Position numbers and translations under genes: made by a program. Below are positions 1 to 8,182 of a stretch of DNA of 38,364 nucleotides, piece after piece (the stretch's first letter is position 1; every line of letters begins with the position of its first letter). The notes beneath the pieces were generated by a model. That model was not told the DNA's origin. It did not search any database and was given only the letters and a program-made list of their open reading frames with translations. The stretch spans positions 1 to 38,364 of the forward strand of contig JADGAU010000011.1 in assembly GCA_015231865.1 (NCBI GenBank). Reading direction: 5' to 3'. This DNA is from Gammaproteobacteria bacterium. GTDB taxonomy: Bacteria > Pseudomonadota > Gammaproteobacteria > GRL18.

Positions 1-1
1 A

Positions 2-154
2 TTCCGTGCTTATTATAACTTGAGAACACGTCGTTGGGGGCGTCATAAAAATACTTCTGCTCATGAATGTATTACCGGAAAATCAGTTTCCGATTGGCTG
101 ACTATGATTGGTTATCCACCATCTAAAGCCAATTCAAAGATAACCATACACTAA
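2..154 (+). CDS. C-terminal fragment of unidentified ORF, cut by window edge (possibly transposase/integrase-like)
   Basis: An open frame enters from the left edge and stops with TAA at 152-154, giving about 50 residues with no start in the window. It is basic near the start (LRTRRWGRHKNTS) and ends in a Trp/Leu/Pro-containing stretch (DWLTMIGYPPS). The YYNLRTRRWGRHK pattern is loosely reminiscent of the ends of DDE-type transposases or integrases, where a short basic tail follows the catalytic core. I cannot name a family from 50 residues, so this remains a guess. About 190 bases separate it from the next gene. No terminal inverted repeat was recognised beside it. Confidence 0.45.
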   Translation, partial: FRAYYNLRTRRWGRHKNTSAHECITGKSVSDWLTMIGYPPSKANSKITIH

Positions 155-348
155 CTTTATTTCCTGAACTGTAATAGTTTTTAGCTGTTCATTACAGAGG
201 GTGTTCTGTGCCTATGTGTAAAGCTAATGGTCTAATTTTGATCGGTGCCATAATTTTCAGCCTTATCAATTAAAAATGTGAACCTTGCCACAGATTTATA
301 TAATTTTATCTACTTTAATTTAACTTCATACAAAATGGATACAAAATT
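155..348. other. Intergenic spacer with no recognised gene
   Basis: The spacer is AT-rich. It contains a 7-bp inverted repeat, CTGTAAT...ATTACAG, at about 168-195 with a 15-base loop and no following T-run. A 19-codon hydrophobic reading frame runs from an ATG at 214 to TAA at 273; it has a GAGGG sequence upstream but resembles nothing I know. The promoter of the beta-helix gene probably lies in its AT-rich second half. Confidence 0.4.
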
Positions 349-2124
349 ATGTTATCCCGTCATTATCAAATTATAATTTTTTTGTGTTTTATTATATGGT
401 TCAAGTCAGGGTTTGGTTTAGTCACTGATCATGAACCTTTATGTGAGCTGCCGCAAATTCCACAGACCAGCAATGCGACATTCATTGGTAATGGCACACC
501 TGAATCTTGTACTACAGAAGCAATACAAAGTGCTATTAATAATGGCGGAGTATTCCAATTTAATTGTGGTACTCAAGCACATACGATTAAACTAAACCAA
601 ACTCTTGTAGTATCAACCCTTACAGATACTCTGATTGATGGAGGCAACCTAATCACTTTAGATGGTGATTCACAACATCGAATTATATCTATGGATACCG
701 GTAATTTCGAAAATACAGCACCCACATTAACAATAAAAAATCTGAATTTTATTAATGGGAAAAGTTCTGGTACTTCTACAAGCTTGGGCACACATTATGA
801 TGGTGGTGGCGGAGCTATTTATTATGTGGGAGGTAATGTCCAGGTTTTTAACTCGCAATTCACCAATAATAGCTGTGACGATTTAGGTCCTGATTTAGCT
901 GGAGGCGCTATTTTCGGAAATGGTCGGGGAGAAACGATCGTATTTGAAAGTAATTTTGATGGAAATCATTGTGCTAATGGAGGTGCAATTGGCAACCTAT
1001 GGACCTCTACCCGCATTTATCACAGTGTAATACAGAATAATCAGGCAAGAGGCCGAGGTGCTAATTATGAAGAAGGTGTTGAAATCCATGGAGAAAGTGG
1101 TACTCAGCAGGGAAGTGGTGGAAATGGCGGAGGAATCCAAATGGATGGTGCTGAAAATGATATGCTCCTATGCAATGTAAAACTATTAAGTAATCAGGGT
1201 AATGCTTTAGGAGGCGGGATTTTTCGTACAACCTATAATGGCACTGGAACAATGAATATTTTTTCATCAGTCATTAAAGATAATCGTATTACTGATCAAC
1301 CTGACTTTAGTGCTGCTGGTGGTTTATTTTTTATGGGAGGCCCTATTACAATAAAAAACACATTGTTTTTAAACAATGAAGCCAATATATTTGGTGCTAT
1401 CCAATTGGAGAATAATCATACGGTAATCACTATAGATAATGTTGATATTTTAAATAATACTGCCAGAACCGGGCTGGCAGCCGTATGGTTAGGAGATAAC
1501 GTTAGTGGTACTATTAATAATTCTCTTATCGCTGAAAATAGTGCATTAAGCGAAAATGGGTTTGCTGCGGCTTTTGCTGGTAATGGTATTGCTAATGTCA
1601 GGCTATCGAATAGTAAAATTCTTAATAATCAGGCAGGCAATGGATATAACCCAATCAGTTGTTGGTCGCAATTTATAGATGGAGGAAACAACTATCAATG
1701 GCCAGTACAAAGAAGTGGAGAGGGTAGTGATTACCCCGATGCTTTATGTACTCCTCAAATTACCATTGAAGATATTACCTTAGAAACACAAGCCAGTGAA
1801 ATTAAAACCTCAATTAATAGACATAATTCAAACAGCCAATTCAATATTATATTGTTAAGACTCAATCGTCATTTGCAACAGGATACCAGTGTATATTTTG
1901 AAACAATTGATGGTACCGCTATTGCTGGAAGAGATTATGTGGCTTCATCTGGTACGGCACTTATTCCTAGTGGCAGCCTAGCAACAACTATACGCATTGA
2001 GATATTAGCAGTAGACAATGTCAGCGAAGATAGGTCTTTTTATGTCAGAATATATGAACCTAATGGAATACAATTTCCTAATGGTTTAACCGAACTTACT
2101 GTTAGCAGAACTATAACAAACTAA
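349..2124 (+). CDS. Secreted right-handed beta-helix protein with C-terminal Calx-beta domain
   Basis: The protein has 591 residues. Residues 1-24 form a signal peptide with a hydrophobic core (IIIFLCFIIWF). Residues about 50-455 show the repetitive, Asn/Gly-rich pattern of a right-handed parallel beta-helix of the pectin-lyase or polymorphic outer-membrane-protein type: recurrent GGAI/GGGI-type turns, 'ITIKNTLFLNN', 'TINNSLIAENSA', and an N-terminal segment with 'TEAIQSAINNGG' and 'LIDGGNLITLDGD'. Residues about 480-590 match a Calx-beta repeat: tolerance to 'VYFETIDGTAIAGRDYV' followed by 'SEDRSFYVRIYEPNG'. No catalytic residues are evident, so an adhesin, surface or polysaccharide-binding role is more likely than an enzyme. 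It stands alone and ends 51 bases before the convergent dmeR. Fold assignment is firm; function is unknown. Confidence 0.85.
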   Translation: MLSRHYQIIIFLCFIIWFKSGFGLVTDHEPLCELPQIPQTSNATFIGNGTPESCTTEAIQSAINNGGVFQFNCGTQAHTIKLNQTLVVSTLTDTLIDGGNLITLDGDSQHRIISMDTGNFENTAPTLTIKNLNFINGKSSGTSTSLGTHYDGGGGAIYYVGGNVQVFNSQFTNNSCDDLGPDLAGGAIFGNGRGETIVFESNFDGNHCANGGAIGNLWTSTRIYHSVIQNNQARGRGANYEEGVEIHGESGTQQGSGGNGGGIQMDGAENDMLLCNVKLLSNQGNALGGGIFRTTYNGTGTMNIFSSVIKDNRITDQPDFSAAGGLFFMGGPITIKNTLFLNNEANIFGAIQLENNHTVITIDNVDILNNTARTGLAAVWLGDNVSGTINNSLIAENSALSENGFAAAFAGNGIANVRLSNSKILNNQAGNGYNPISCWSQFIDGGNNYQWPVQRSGEGSDYPDALCTPQITIEDITLETQASEIKTSINRHNSNSQFNIILLRLNRHLQQDTSVYFETIDGTAIAGRDYVASSGTALIPSGSLATTIRIEILAVDNVSEDRSFYVRIYEPNGIQFPNGLTELTVSRTITN

Positions 2125-2175
2125 TTAAGGTCTGTTGAACTTTCAAATGCTTAATTGAATAATCACACTGCCAAA

Positions 2176-2451
2176 CTATTTCATATAACTTTTAAGAATT
2201 GCAATCACATTCTCCAGTTCACCTTCTCGCTGTACTTCAGTCATATCAGCTGAACCAAGGTGTTCTCTTAAATGATCTTCAAGGACGTCTTTCATTAACC
2301 CATTAGCTGCGCCTTTTAAAGCGGCAATTTGTTGTAAAACAGCCAGACACTCCGTTTCATTTTCTATTGATTTTTCCAAAGCGATTGATTGACCTTTAAT
2401 CCGTCTGATCCTGGTAAGTAATTTTTTCTTTCCTACAATAGTATGAGACAT
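2176..2451 (-). CDS. dmeR: DmeR/RcnR-type cobalt/nickel-sensing transcriptional repressor (CsoR/FrmR family)
   Basis: This 91-residue all-helical repressor belongs to the CsoR/RcnR/FrmR (DUF156) family and begins MSHTI like E. coli RcnR. All four RcnR metal-ligand positions are visible: His3, Cys35, His60 and His64, in the contexts 'NETECLAVLQQIAALKGAANGLM' (shortened here to its key residues C35 and GAANGLM) and 'EDHLREHLG'. FrmR-like formaldehyde sensors keep Pro2 and Cys35 but lack this His set, so Ni/Co sensing is favoured. It is divergent from the cation pump gene dmeF, as in the dmeR-dmeF systems of rhizobia, with a palindromic G-tract operator in the shared gap. By family knowledge, apo-repressor binds the operator and Co(II) or Ni(II) releases it. 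An AAAGG ribosome site precedes the ATG. Confidence 0.9.
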   Translation of the reverse strand: MSHTIVGKKKLLTRIRRIKGQSIALEKSIENETECLAVLQQIAALKGAANGLMKDVLEDHLREHLGSADMTEVQREGELENVIAILKSYMK

Positions 2452-2476
2452 TTTTAAAACCTTTAACTTGAAACTT

Positions 2477-2499
2477 AGTATACTGGGGTATAGTATACC
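2477..2499. promoter_or_regulatory. Predicted DmeR operator between dmeR and dmeF
   Basis: A perfect 7-bp inverted repeat, GTATACT (2478-2484) and AGTATAC (2492-2498), flanks a 7-base centre GGGGTAT. ATACT and AGTAT arms around a G-tract are the known operator pattern of the RcnR/FrmR branch. The site lies 26 bases upstream of the dmeR start and 38 bases upstream of the preferred dmeF start, so one site could control both divergent genes. The position and pattern are seen; binding is inferred. Confidence 0.8.
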
Positions 2500-2536
2500 A
2501 CCTATGATTAAATTAACAAATAGGATTGGAAAACTT

Positions 2537-3469
2537 ATGACAGAACAATTAAATATCCAATGGGCACATGCTCATGACTTTGGAATTGATGATAAACAAA
2601 AAGAAAATAAAGTTAAAATGGTCTTTGCCTTAACAACCATAATTATGGTTTTAGAAATTGCAGCTGGTACTTGGTCAGGCTCTATGGCTTTACTTGCAGA
2701 TGGTTGGCATATGGGAACACACTCAGCAGCTTTTGCAATTGCTATTTTTGCTTATTCTTATGCAAGGAAACATTCTAACAATCAATCCTTTAGTTTTGGC
2801 ACGGGTAAAGTTAATTATCTTGGAGGATTTGCCAGTGCAGTCGCTTTAGCAATAGTCGCTTTAATGATGATAATAGAGTCAGTTCAACGGATTCTTGAAC
2901 CAAATGCTATACTTTTTAACGAAGCTATTATCGTGGCAATTATAGGTCTTACCGTCAATGTTATTTCAGTGTTTTTATTACATGATGATCACCACCATCA
3001 CCATCATGACGATCACCACCACGATCATCATGGGCACGAACATCATCATGACCATAACTTAAAAGCAGCTTATTTTCATGTATTAGCAGATACGTTGACA
3101 TCTGTACTAGCTATTATTGCTTTATTGGCGGGTAAGTTTTATGGACTATTATGGGTGGATGCTATAATGGGAATTGTCGGTGCAGTTATTATCATGCGTT
3201 GGTCTTATGGCTTAGTTAAAGAGTCAAGCAGTATCTTACTTGATAAATCGGTTACAAATTCTGCCTTATGCAAAGCTGTAGAAGATATTCAAGCAACTAA
3301 AGATACGATAATAACAGATCTGCATAGCTGGAAAGTTGCTTCAGCAGATCAATCCATAATCTTTTCTATTAATGCTAAAGAACCGCTGGAAACCAATCAA
3401 TATAAGGAAATTATAAAAAAGTATATGCCACAGTTATCTCATATTTCTATTGAGGTAAATAAAATCTAA
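2537..3469 (+). CDS. dmeF: DmeF, cation diffusion facilitator for Co(II)/Ni(II) efflux
   Basis: This inner-membrane antiporter exports divalent cobalt and nickel. From the chosen ATG it has 310 residues with six membrane segments. Visible family marks are the N-terminal WxHxHxF motif (WAHAHDF), the metal-site pairs ADGWHM in TM2 and HVLAD in TM5, and a long His-rich cytoplasmic loop at about residues 155-175 between TM4 and TM5, followed by the C-terminal CDF dimerisation domain. The frame extends upstream to a TTG at 2468 and an ATG at 2504, but those starts would put the operator inside or directly against the gene. The ATG at 2537 begins MTEQLNIQW, fits the family N-terminus, and has AGGA about 12 bases upstream. 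It is divergent from dmeR. Confidence 0.88.
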   Translation: MTEQLNIQWAHAHDFGIDDKQKENKVKMVFALTTIIMVLEIAAGTWSGSMALLADGWHMGTHSAAFAIAIFAYSYARKHSNNQSFSFGTGKVNYLGGFASAVALAIVALMMIIESVQRILEPNAILFNEAIIVAIIGLTVNVISVFLLHDDHHHHHHDDHHHDHHGHEHHHDHNLKAAYFHVLADTLTSVLAIIALLAGKFYGLLWVDAIMGIVGAVIIMRWSYGLVKESSSILLDKSVTNSALCKAVEDIQATKDTIITDLHSWKVASADQSIIFSINAKEPLETNQYKEIIKKYMPQLSHISIEVNKI

Positions 3470-3487
3470 GCTACAAAAAATATTTAT

Positions 3488-3511
3488 AGCAGGCTACTCC
3501 AAAGGCCTGCT
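3488..3511 (+). terminator. Stem-loop after dmeF, possible weak terminator
   Basis: AGCAGGC (3488-3494) pairs perfectly with GCCTGCT (3505-3511) around a 10-base loop, 18 bases after the dmeF stop codon. No strong T-run follows, so it is either a weak intrinsic terminator or a stabilising 3' hairpin. Confidence 0.45.
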
Positions 3512-3670
3512 TATCCAAATGATTAGTTTCTATATAAACTGCTGCATAAATTGCTGCAAAAATACGATATTGAAAATATACTCTTTGGGTGGGTTAGTTT
3601 TAAGCTAACGAATAATATTTGAATCTATTAAGAAAGATATACTTTATCTTCTCTCAAACTCAGGTATTAT

Positions 3671-3795
3671 ATACCCATAATCTTTGAAAATGCAGACTTC
3701 GTTACTTTTAAATTTTGACTCAATCACATAGTTTGTCTATGCTCAATCATCAAAATTTAAAAAAGCCTCGCTGCATTTCCAAATATCACGGGTAT
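3671..3795. repeat. 125-bp imperfect palindrome, MITE-like
   Basis: The left arm, 3671-3731 (starts ATACCCATAATCTTTGAAA), pairs with the reverse complement of the right arm, 3737-3795 (ends AAATATCACGGGTAT). Most of the roughly 60 positions match, with a two-base indel and several substitutions, and a loop of only about five bases. The element has no open reading frame. Its right end, 20 nt at 3781-3800, recurs exactly at 24866-24885, and both ends recur fused in a 31-bp copy at 22708-22738. Non-coding, small, fully palindromic and repeated is the profile of a miniature inverted-repeat element. It fills about a third of the 3470-3867 gap; the rest of that gap shows nothing recognisable. Confidence 0.7.
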
Positions 3796-3867
3796 AGTAT
3801 AGTCTGCAAAGTATTAGTGAGTTTCTTATCCATAATTCCAGACTATAACTAAACAGAGCGTAATCTA

Positions 3868-4926
3868 TTGATAACTAATCTTAATAAACTATTATTTTCG
3901 CTTCTTATTTTAAGCACATCGTTTACGATAGCAAATGACAATTTGGATATGGTTGCCTATGGTTCTCTCCGTATTCAGGCAGAACATGTCAATGTCAATA
4001 AAGCCATTGACGGTGAAGATGATTCTTATACTGGCTTACGAGATGCCTATTCTCGTCTGGGTGTAAAACTTTCAAAATCTTTTGTGCCCCTGAAGCTGTC
4101 AGCTAAATTAGAAGTACCTATTAATTTGCCTCAATTACAAGCTGAAGATCCTTCTTTTTTTGGTGGTTATTATAAAAGTAACCATTCTCCCCGAATAGCA
4201 AATATTAAACTTTCAAAGGATAATCTGGGCTCACTAACCTATGGTATGCAATGGCTAGCCTATTACAATAATATTGCTTATCCTGTCGATTATTTTAGTA
4301 CGTTTTATTCGGGCTTTGCGACCCATGCAACTTTTAGACGAGAAGCATTAACTTATACCACACCAACTTTCTCCGGCCTGAAGGTAACAATTTCGGGTGT
4401 TGATTTGACCGATAATGCCGGCACTTCTTATCTCGATAGCAGGCAATATGCACTATCCTATTCAGCCAATAATTTATTGTTAGCCTTCGCACATCAGGAT
4501 ACCTACGATGATCGGGCCGACCTGTCCGGATTTTCTGCATCTTATATTATCGGACCATGGCGCTTTGCAGCAAAATACGAGCAGCTGAAATCTAACAAAA
4601 ATGTCAAAACAAATAGGGATCCTGCTATCGTCAATTTTTATACTTCCTACCAGATGAATCAAATCACATTTAAAGCCTTATATTCTCGTGGTGATGGTAA
4701 AGCAGCTAATAATGATGAAGCTGATGCTTATTTTATTGGTGATTCTTATCACTTGGGAATGGATTATCAGTATCAAAAACATATCAAGTTGTTTCTGGAG
4801 TATTTTTATGAAGAAAATGCTTATGCGATCTATACACCGGACAGTGAAAGTTTTTCACCTCTAGCTGGTTATCAGAATAAATCAGATGGAAAAGTGATAG
4901 CCATTGGAATCCGTTATGATTTTTAA
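3868..4926 (+). CDS. Gram-negative porin (trimeric 16-strand general porin family)
   Basis: This 352-residue outer-membrane beta-barrel should admit small solutes. It starts at a TTG (3868), because no ATG or GTG precedes the signal peptide; residues 1-22 (LLFSLLILSTSFTIA core) end before NDNLDMVAYGSLRIQ. Hallmarks are the first barrel strand 'AYGSLRIQAE', a 'DAYSRLGVKLSK' segment, many alternating aromatic/hydrophobic strands, an acidic loop likely to fold into the pore, and a C-terminal strand ending GIRYDF with the terminal Phe needed for BAM-mediated assembly. It lies 32 bases upstream of a periplasmic solute-binding protein gene and a sensor kinase gene, so the three could form a solute-entry and sensing unit. 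The substrate cannot be read from sequence. Confidence 0.85.
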   Translation: MITNLNKLLFSLLILSTSFTIANDNLDMVAYGSLRIQAEHVNVNKAIDGEDDSYTGLRDAYSRLGVKLSKSFVPLKLSAKLEVPINLPQLQAEDPSFFGGYYKSNHSPRIANIKLSKDNLGSLTYGMQWLAYYNNIAYPVDYFSTFYSGFATHATFRREALTYTTPTFSGLKVTISGVDLTDNAGTSYLDSRQYALSYSANNLLLAFAHQDTYDDRADLSGFSASYIIGPWRFAAKYEQLKSNKNVKTNRDPAIVNFYTSYQMNQITFKALYSRGDGKAANNDEADAYFIGDSYHLGMDYQYQKHIKLFLEYFYEENAYAIYTPDSESFSPLAGYQNKSDGKVIAIGIRYDF

Positions 4927-4958
4927 AGCCTATGCCTTATAAAGTAAGAGAGTCTTGT

Positions 4959-5714
4959 ATGAAATTTAGATTGTTTTTTACGGCTTTACTATTATCACTT
5001 GTTTGTTTTCAAAGTGTTTTTGCACAAAATAGAATCATTAAAATTGCGACATTAGATTGGCAGCCCTATGTTGATAAAAATAGTGATAATAAAGGTTTTA
5101 CCGCAGAAATAGTGACCAGGGCATTTCAACAATCCGGCTATCAGGTTGAAATCGATTTTATGCCCTGGTCCAGAGTGCTAAAGGAAGTTGAAATAGGCAA
5201 TTATGATGCGATGTTTCCTTCTTATGAATCTCCACAACGGCGTAAAAAATACCTTTTTTCGAAACCCTTTGCCCACAGCCCATTAGTTTTGTTCCAACGT
5301 CAGGGATTGAATCTTACTTTCAATAAGCTTGAAGATTTAAAACCCTATAAAATTGGTGTTGTTAGAGGATATGTTAATACTAAAGCTTTTGATGCTGCTA
5401 GCTTTTTAAATAAGAAAGAAACTAAAAATGATTTACAAAATATCAAAAAGCTGGTTAAAAATAGAATTGATTTAGCCGTTATTGATAAATATGCTGCTCT
5501 GGATCTCATTAAGCAGCACAAAATTAAAAAAGCCGATAAGTTAAGCTTTATTGAAGCGCCACTGGAAAATAAACCCTTATATTTATGTGTTTCAAAAAAA
5601 ATCAAGGATTCCAGCGTTATACTGGAGGCATTTCAAAAAGGGCTTGATCAATTAAAAGAATCCGGTGAAGTTGAAAAAATTATTAATAAACAGCTTAATA
5701 AGACTCATCCTTAA
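4959..5714 (+). CDS. Periplasmic solute-binding protein, amino-acid type (SBP_bac_3), beside a sensor kinase
   Basis: This is a 251-residue type II binding protein. The ATG at 4959 is preferred over one at 4932 because it directly begins a good signal peptide (MKFRLFFTALLLSLVC...VFA) and has AAGAGAG about eight bases upstream. After cleavage comes the typical first strand IKIATLDWQPYV, then 'GFTAEIVTRAFQQSGY' and 'MPWSRVLKEVEIGNYDAMFPSY', the usual start of the extracellular family 3 fold, and a C-terminal 'GEVEKIINK'. No permease or ATPase gene is nearby. The next gene, 13 bases downstream, is a membrane hybrid histidine kinase, so this protein may present a ligand to the kinase rather than feed an ABC importer. 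Family is secure; the sensing role is inferred from position. Confidence 0.85.
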   Translation: MKFRLFFTALLLSLVCFQSVFAQNRIIKIATLDWQPYVDKNSDNKGFTAEIVTRAFQQSGYQVEIDFMPWSRVLKEVEIGNYDAMFPSYESPQRRKKYLFSKPFAHSPLVLFQRQGLNLTFNKLEDLKPYKIGVVRGYVNTKAFDAASFLNKKETKNDLQNIKKLVKNRIDLAVIDKYAALDLIKQHKIKKADKLSFIEAPLENKPLYLCVSKKIKDSSVILEAFQKGLDQLKESGEVEKIINKQLNKTHP

Positions 5715-5727
5715 TACCTAATTCAAT

Positions 5728-8118
5728 ATGCCATTTAATTCATCCCCTCAATCGAGTATCGCTAAAAAGCTCATTAGGAATGTTTTTTTCTGGTATTTTC
5801 TAGCTGCCTTTAGCATCACCATCAGCCAGCTGGTGATGGAGTACAAGAATGAAAAAGATCGGACTTTTGCCTCGGTGATTGATTTGGTCGAAACGGTCAA
5901 TAGCAGTTTGTCTTCTGCGCTTTGGGAAGTTGATGAGGAACTGCTTGAGAAAACACTGGATAGTATGGTGTCAAAACCCTTTGTTTCTGGGATTGCTATT
6001 TATGAAAAAGATCAGCTGGTCATGCACAAAGGAACAGCAAGTTTGGCTGCTCATCAAGAGCTTCTATCAGACGAAGAACAATTATTTCGAAAAAATTATC
6101 ACCATTACTTTCAGATTAAATTTCTTGATGATGAAAAATTAATTCAGGTTGGTACCGGCACGATCATTTTTTCAGCTAAAGTTGTTTACAATCAGGTTAA
6201 GTTTACTTTGATAATGACTTTGCTAAATGCCTTTATCAAGGCAATATTTCTTTATTTAATCGCTTATTTCTTTATCACCAAGTTAATTAGTAAGCGTCTG
6301 GATAAAATTTCATTCGCACTACTTAAAATGGATATCAATGGTAATCATGAGCACCAGCATATCGAACTGGAAAAGCATGAACAAAACTCAAATGATGAAT
6401 TAAGCTTATTAACTCGTAGTTTTATGAAAATGCAGGACACTATTGAGTCACAGGCCAAACAGCTAAAACAGCAAAACCAAAATCTGCAGTTGGAAGTAGA
6501 TAAAAAGACAGCGGGATTAAATGCCTCTATTAAAGAGTTAAAAGAAGAGAAGCAAAGAGTTATTGAAGCTAATCAAGCTAAAAGTGAATTTTTAGCCAAT
6601 ATGAGTCATGAAATTAGAACGCCAATGAATGGGATTATTGGCATGATTAACCTTTTACTGGATTCAAAACTCGATAAAGAACAAAGCATACAGGCCAATA
6701 CCGTTAAAAATAGTGCGAATGCTTTATTAACCGTTATTAATGATATTCTTGATTTTTCAAAAATAGAGGCCGGCAAACTAGAGTTTGAATACATTGATTT
6801 TAGCATGGGTAATCTTTTATCAGAATTCAGCGCCAGTATGGCGCTGCGCTGCGATGAAAAGAATCTTGAATTTATTTGCCTGGATATACCCGTATTAAAC
6901 CGGTGGTATAAAGCTGATCCAGGGCGTATTCGACAAGTATTAAATAATCTGGTGGGCAATGCCATAAAGTTTACCAGCGAAGGCGAAATTTCTATCCGGG
7001 TCTCTATTGAATCGGAAATTGAACAAAAAGATATCATCCGATTTGAAATTCATGATTCTGGTATCGGCATTGAACCGGAAAAATGCCAGCACCTCTTTAA
7101 ACGTTTCACCCAGGCTGATGGTTCAACGACCAGGAAATATGGGGGCACCGGATTAGGCTTATCAATCAGCAAGCATTTAGTCGAGATGATGGGGGGAGAA
7201 ATTGGTGTGAATAGTGAACCGGGCAAAGGCTCAACTTTCTGGTTCACTGTCGGTTTTGAAAAAGCACTGGCACAAAATAATTCTTTTAGTCAAATACCTG
7301 ATCTGGAACAGGAAAAAATCCTGGTTGTCGATGATAATGAGACCAATAGAATGTATATGGAACAGCTATTGCGTAGCTGGAATATTAAGCAAAAAGTTCT
7401 GGCCAGTGGCACTGAAGCAATTGAAGAGTTACAGGCGGGCATATCCGAAAATCTGCCTTATAGCATGTGTTTAATTGACTTACAGATGCCGGATATGGAT
7501 GGCAATGAATTATGCGCACATATCTGCAAACAGGAACAATATTCAGATTTACGCAAGATATTACTCACATCACAAGGCCTACGGGGAGATGCACTAAAAT
7601 CAAAACAGCAGGGATTTGATGCTTATGTCAGTAAACCGGTTAAACCTTCTGAAATTTATAATATCCTATTGCAGGTTGGCCATATCAAAAGTCATGAAGA
7701 TAAATTGGTCACTCGTTATAATGCGGTAGAACAACTGAAGTTTAAGGGCTCTGTTCTTGTTGTTGAAGATAACCGGATTAATCAGAAAGTTGCGGGTGGT
7801 ATTTTGAAAAAGTTTGGGATTCAGGCAGACTTTGCTGAAAATGGACAAGATGCTTTATCACTGCTTAGAGACATAAAATATGATTTAATTCTAATGGATT
7901 GTCAAATGCCCGTTATGGATGGCTATGAAGCTAGTCGCCAGATTCGTTCCAAAGATTCTCAGGTTGTTGATCATAATATCCCCATTGTTGCAATGACAGC
8001 TAATGCCATGAAAGGCGATCGTGAAAAATGCTTGGCCGCCGGCATGAATGATTACATTGCAAAACCGGTCAAACAGGAAGTATTGTTAAGAACTCTGGTA
8101 AAGTGGCTAAATGGATAA
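5728..8118 (+). CDS. Membrane hybrid sensor histidine kinase with two receiver domains
   Basis: The protein has 796 residues. Order: TM1 about 17-38; periplasmic sensor about 39-155; TM2 about 158-185; HAMP-like linker; coiled coil about 232-285; HisKA with phosphoacceptor His294 in [12 protein letters not shown]; HATPase with N411 ([10 protein letters not shown]), D443SGIGI and GGTGLGL at 472-478; receiver 1 with VVDDNETN and phosphoacceptor D584, K636; receiver 2 with [11 protein letters not shown]724 ([11 protein letters not shown]) and K779. All catalytic residues are present. There is no C-terminal HPt domain, so a separate phosphotransfer protein would be needed, and no output regulator is encoded alongside. 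The gene follows a solute-binding protein gene by 13 bases. No clear ribosome site precedes the ATG, which suggests translational coupling. The periplasmic domain is not a family I can name. Confidence 0.93.
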   Translation: MPFNSSPQSSIAKKLIRNVFFWYFLAAFSITISQLVMEYKNEKDRTFASVIDLVETVNSSLSSALWEVDEELLEKTLDSMVSKPFVSGIAIYEKDQLVMHKGTASLAAHQELLSDEEQLFRKNYHHYFQIKFLDDEKLIQVGTGTIIFSAKVVYNQVKFTLIMTLLNAFIKAIFLYLIAYFFITKLISKRLDKISFALLKMDINGNHEHQHIELEKHEQNSNDELSLLTRSFMKMQDTIESQAKQLKQQNQNLQLEVDKKTAGLNASIKELKEEKQRVIEANQAKSEFLANMSHEIRTPMNGIIGMINLLLDSKLDKEQSIQANTVKNSANALLTVINDILDFSKIEAGKLEFEYIDFSMGNLLSEFSASMALRCDEKNLEFICLDIPVLNRWYKADPGRIRQVLNNLVGNAIKFTSEGEISIRVSIESEIEQKDIIRFEIHDSGIGIEPEKCQHLFKRFTQADGSTTRKYGGTGLGLSISKHLVEMMGGEIGVNSEPGKGSTFWFTVGFEKALAQNNSFSQIPDLEQEKILVVDDNETNRMYMEQLLRSWNIKQKVLASGTEAIEELQAGISENLPYSMCLIDLQMPDMDGNELCAHICKQEQYSDLRKILLTSQGLRGDALKSKQQGFDAYVSKPVKPSEIYNILLQVGHIKSHEDKLVTRYNAVEQLKFKGSVLVVEDNRINQKVAGGILKKFGIQADFAENGQDALSLLRDIKYDLILMDCQMPVMDGYEASRQIRSKDSQVVDHNIPIVAMTANAMKGDREKCLAAGMNDYIAKPVKQEVLLRTLVKWLNG

Positions 8119-8182
8119 AAGCTAATTTCACAAACCTACCGGAACCCAGAATTTTCTGCTTTTTCTTCAAAAGCACAGGCAG

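Noticed and set aside
214-273. 19-codon hydrophobic reading frame
   Set aside because: Too short and without recognisable relatives; mentioned only as part of the spacer.
2485-2495. GGGTATAGTAT shared by the dmeR operator and the repeat end at 3790-3800
   Set aside because: Eleven bases of low-complexity AT-rich sequence can match by chance; no evidence that the repeat binds DmeR.
2468-2536. Longer dmeF start at a TTG
   Set aside because: It would place the palindromic operator inside the gene and adds residues not seen in DmeF N-termini; the ATG at 2537 gives the expected start.
2990-3060. His codon-rich run in dmeF resembling a short repeat array
   Set aside because: It is the histidine-rich metal-binding loop of the pump in frame, not a CRISPR or satellite.
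4932-4958. Earlier start for the solute-binding protein
   Set aside because: It adds a charged stretch before a perfectly placed signal peptide and lacks a ribosome site as good as that before 4959.
8157-8175. Hairpin TGCTTTT...AAAAGCA between convergent genes
   Set aside because: A short AT-rich stem of 7 bp without a T-run on either strand is likely by chance in this composition.
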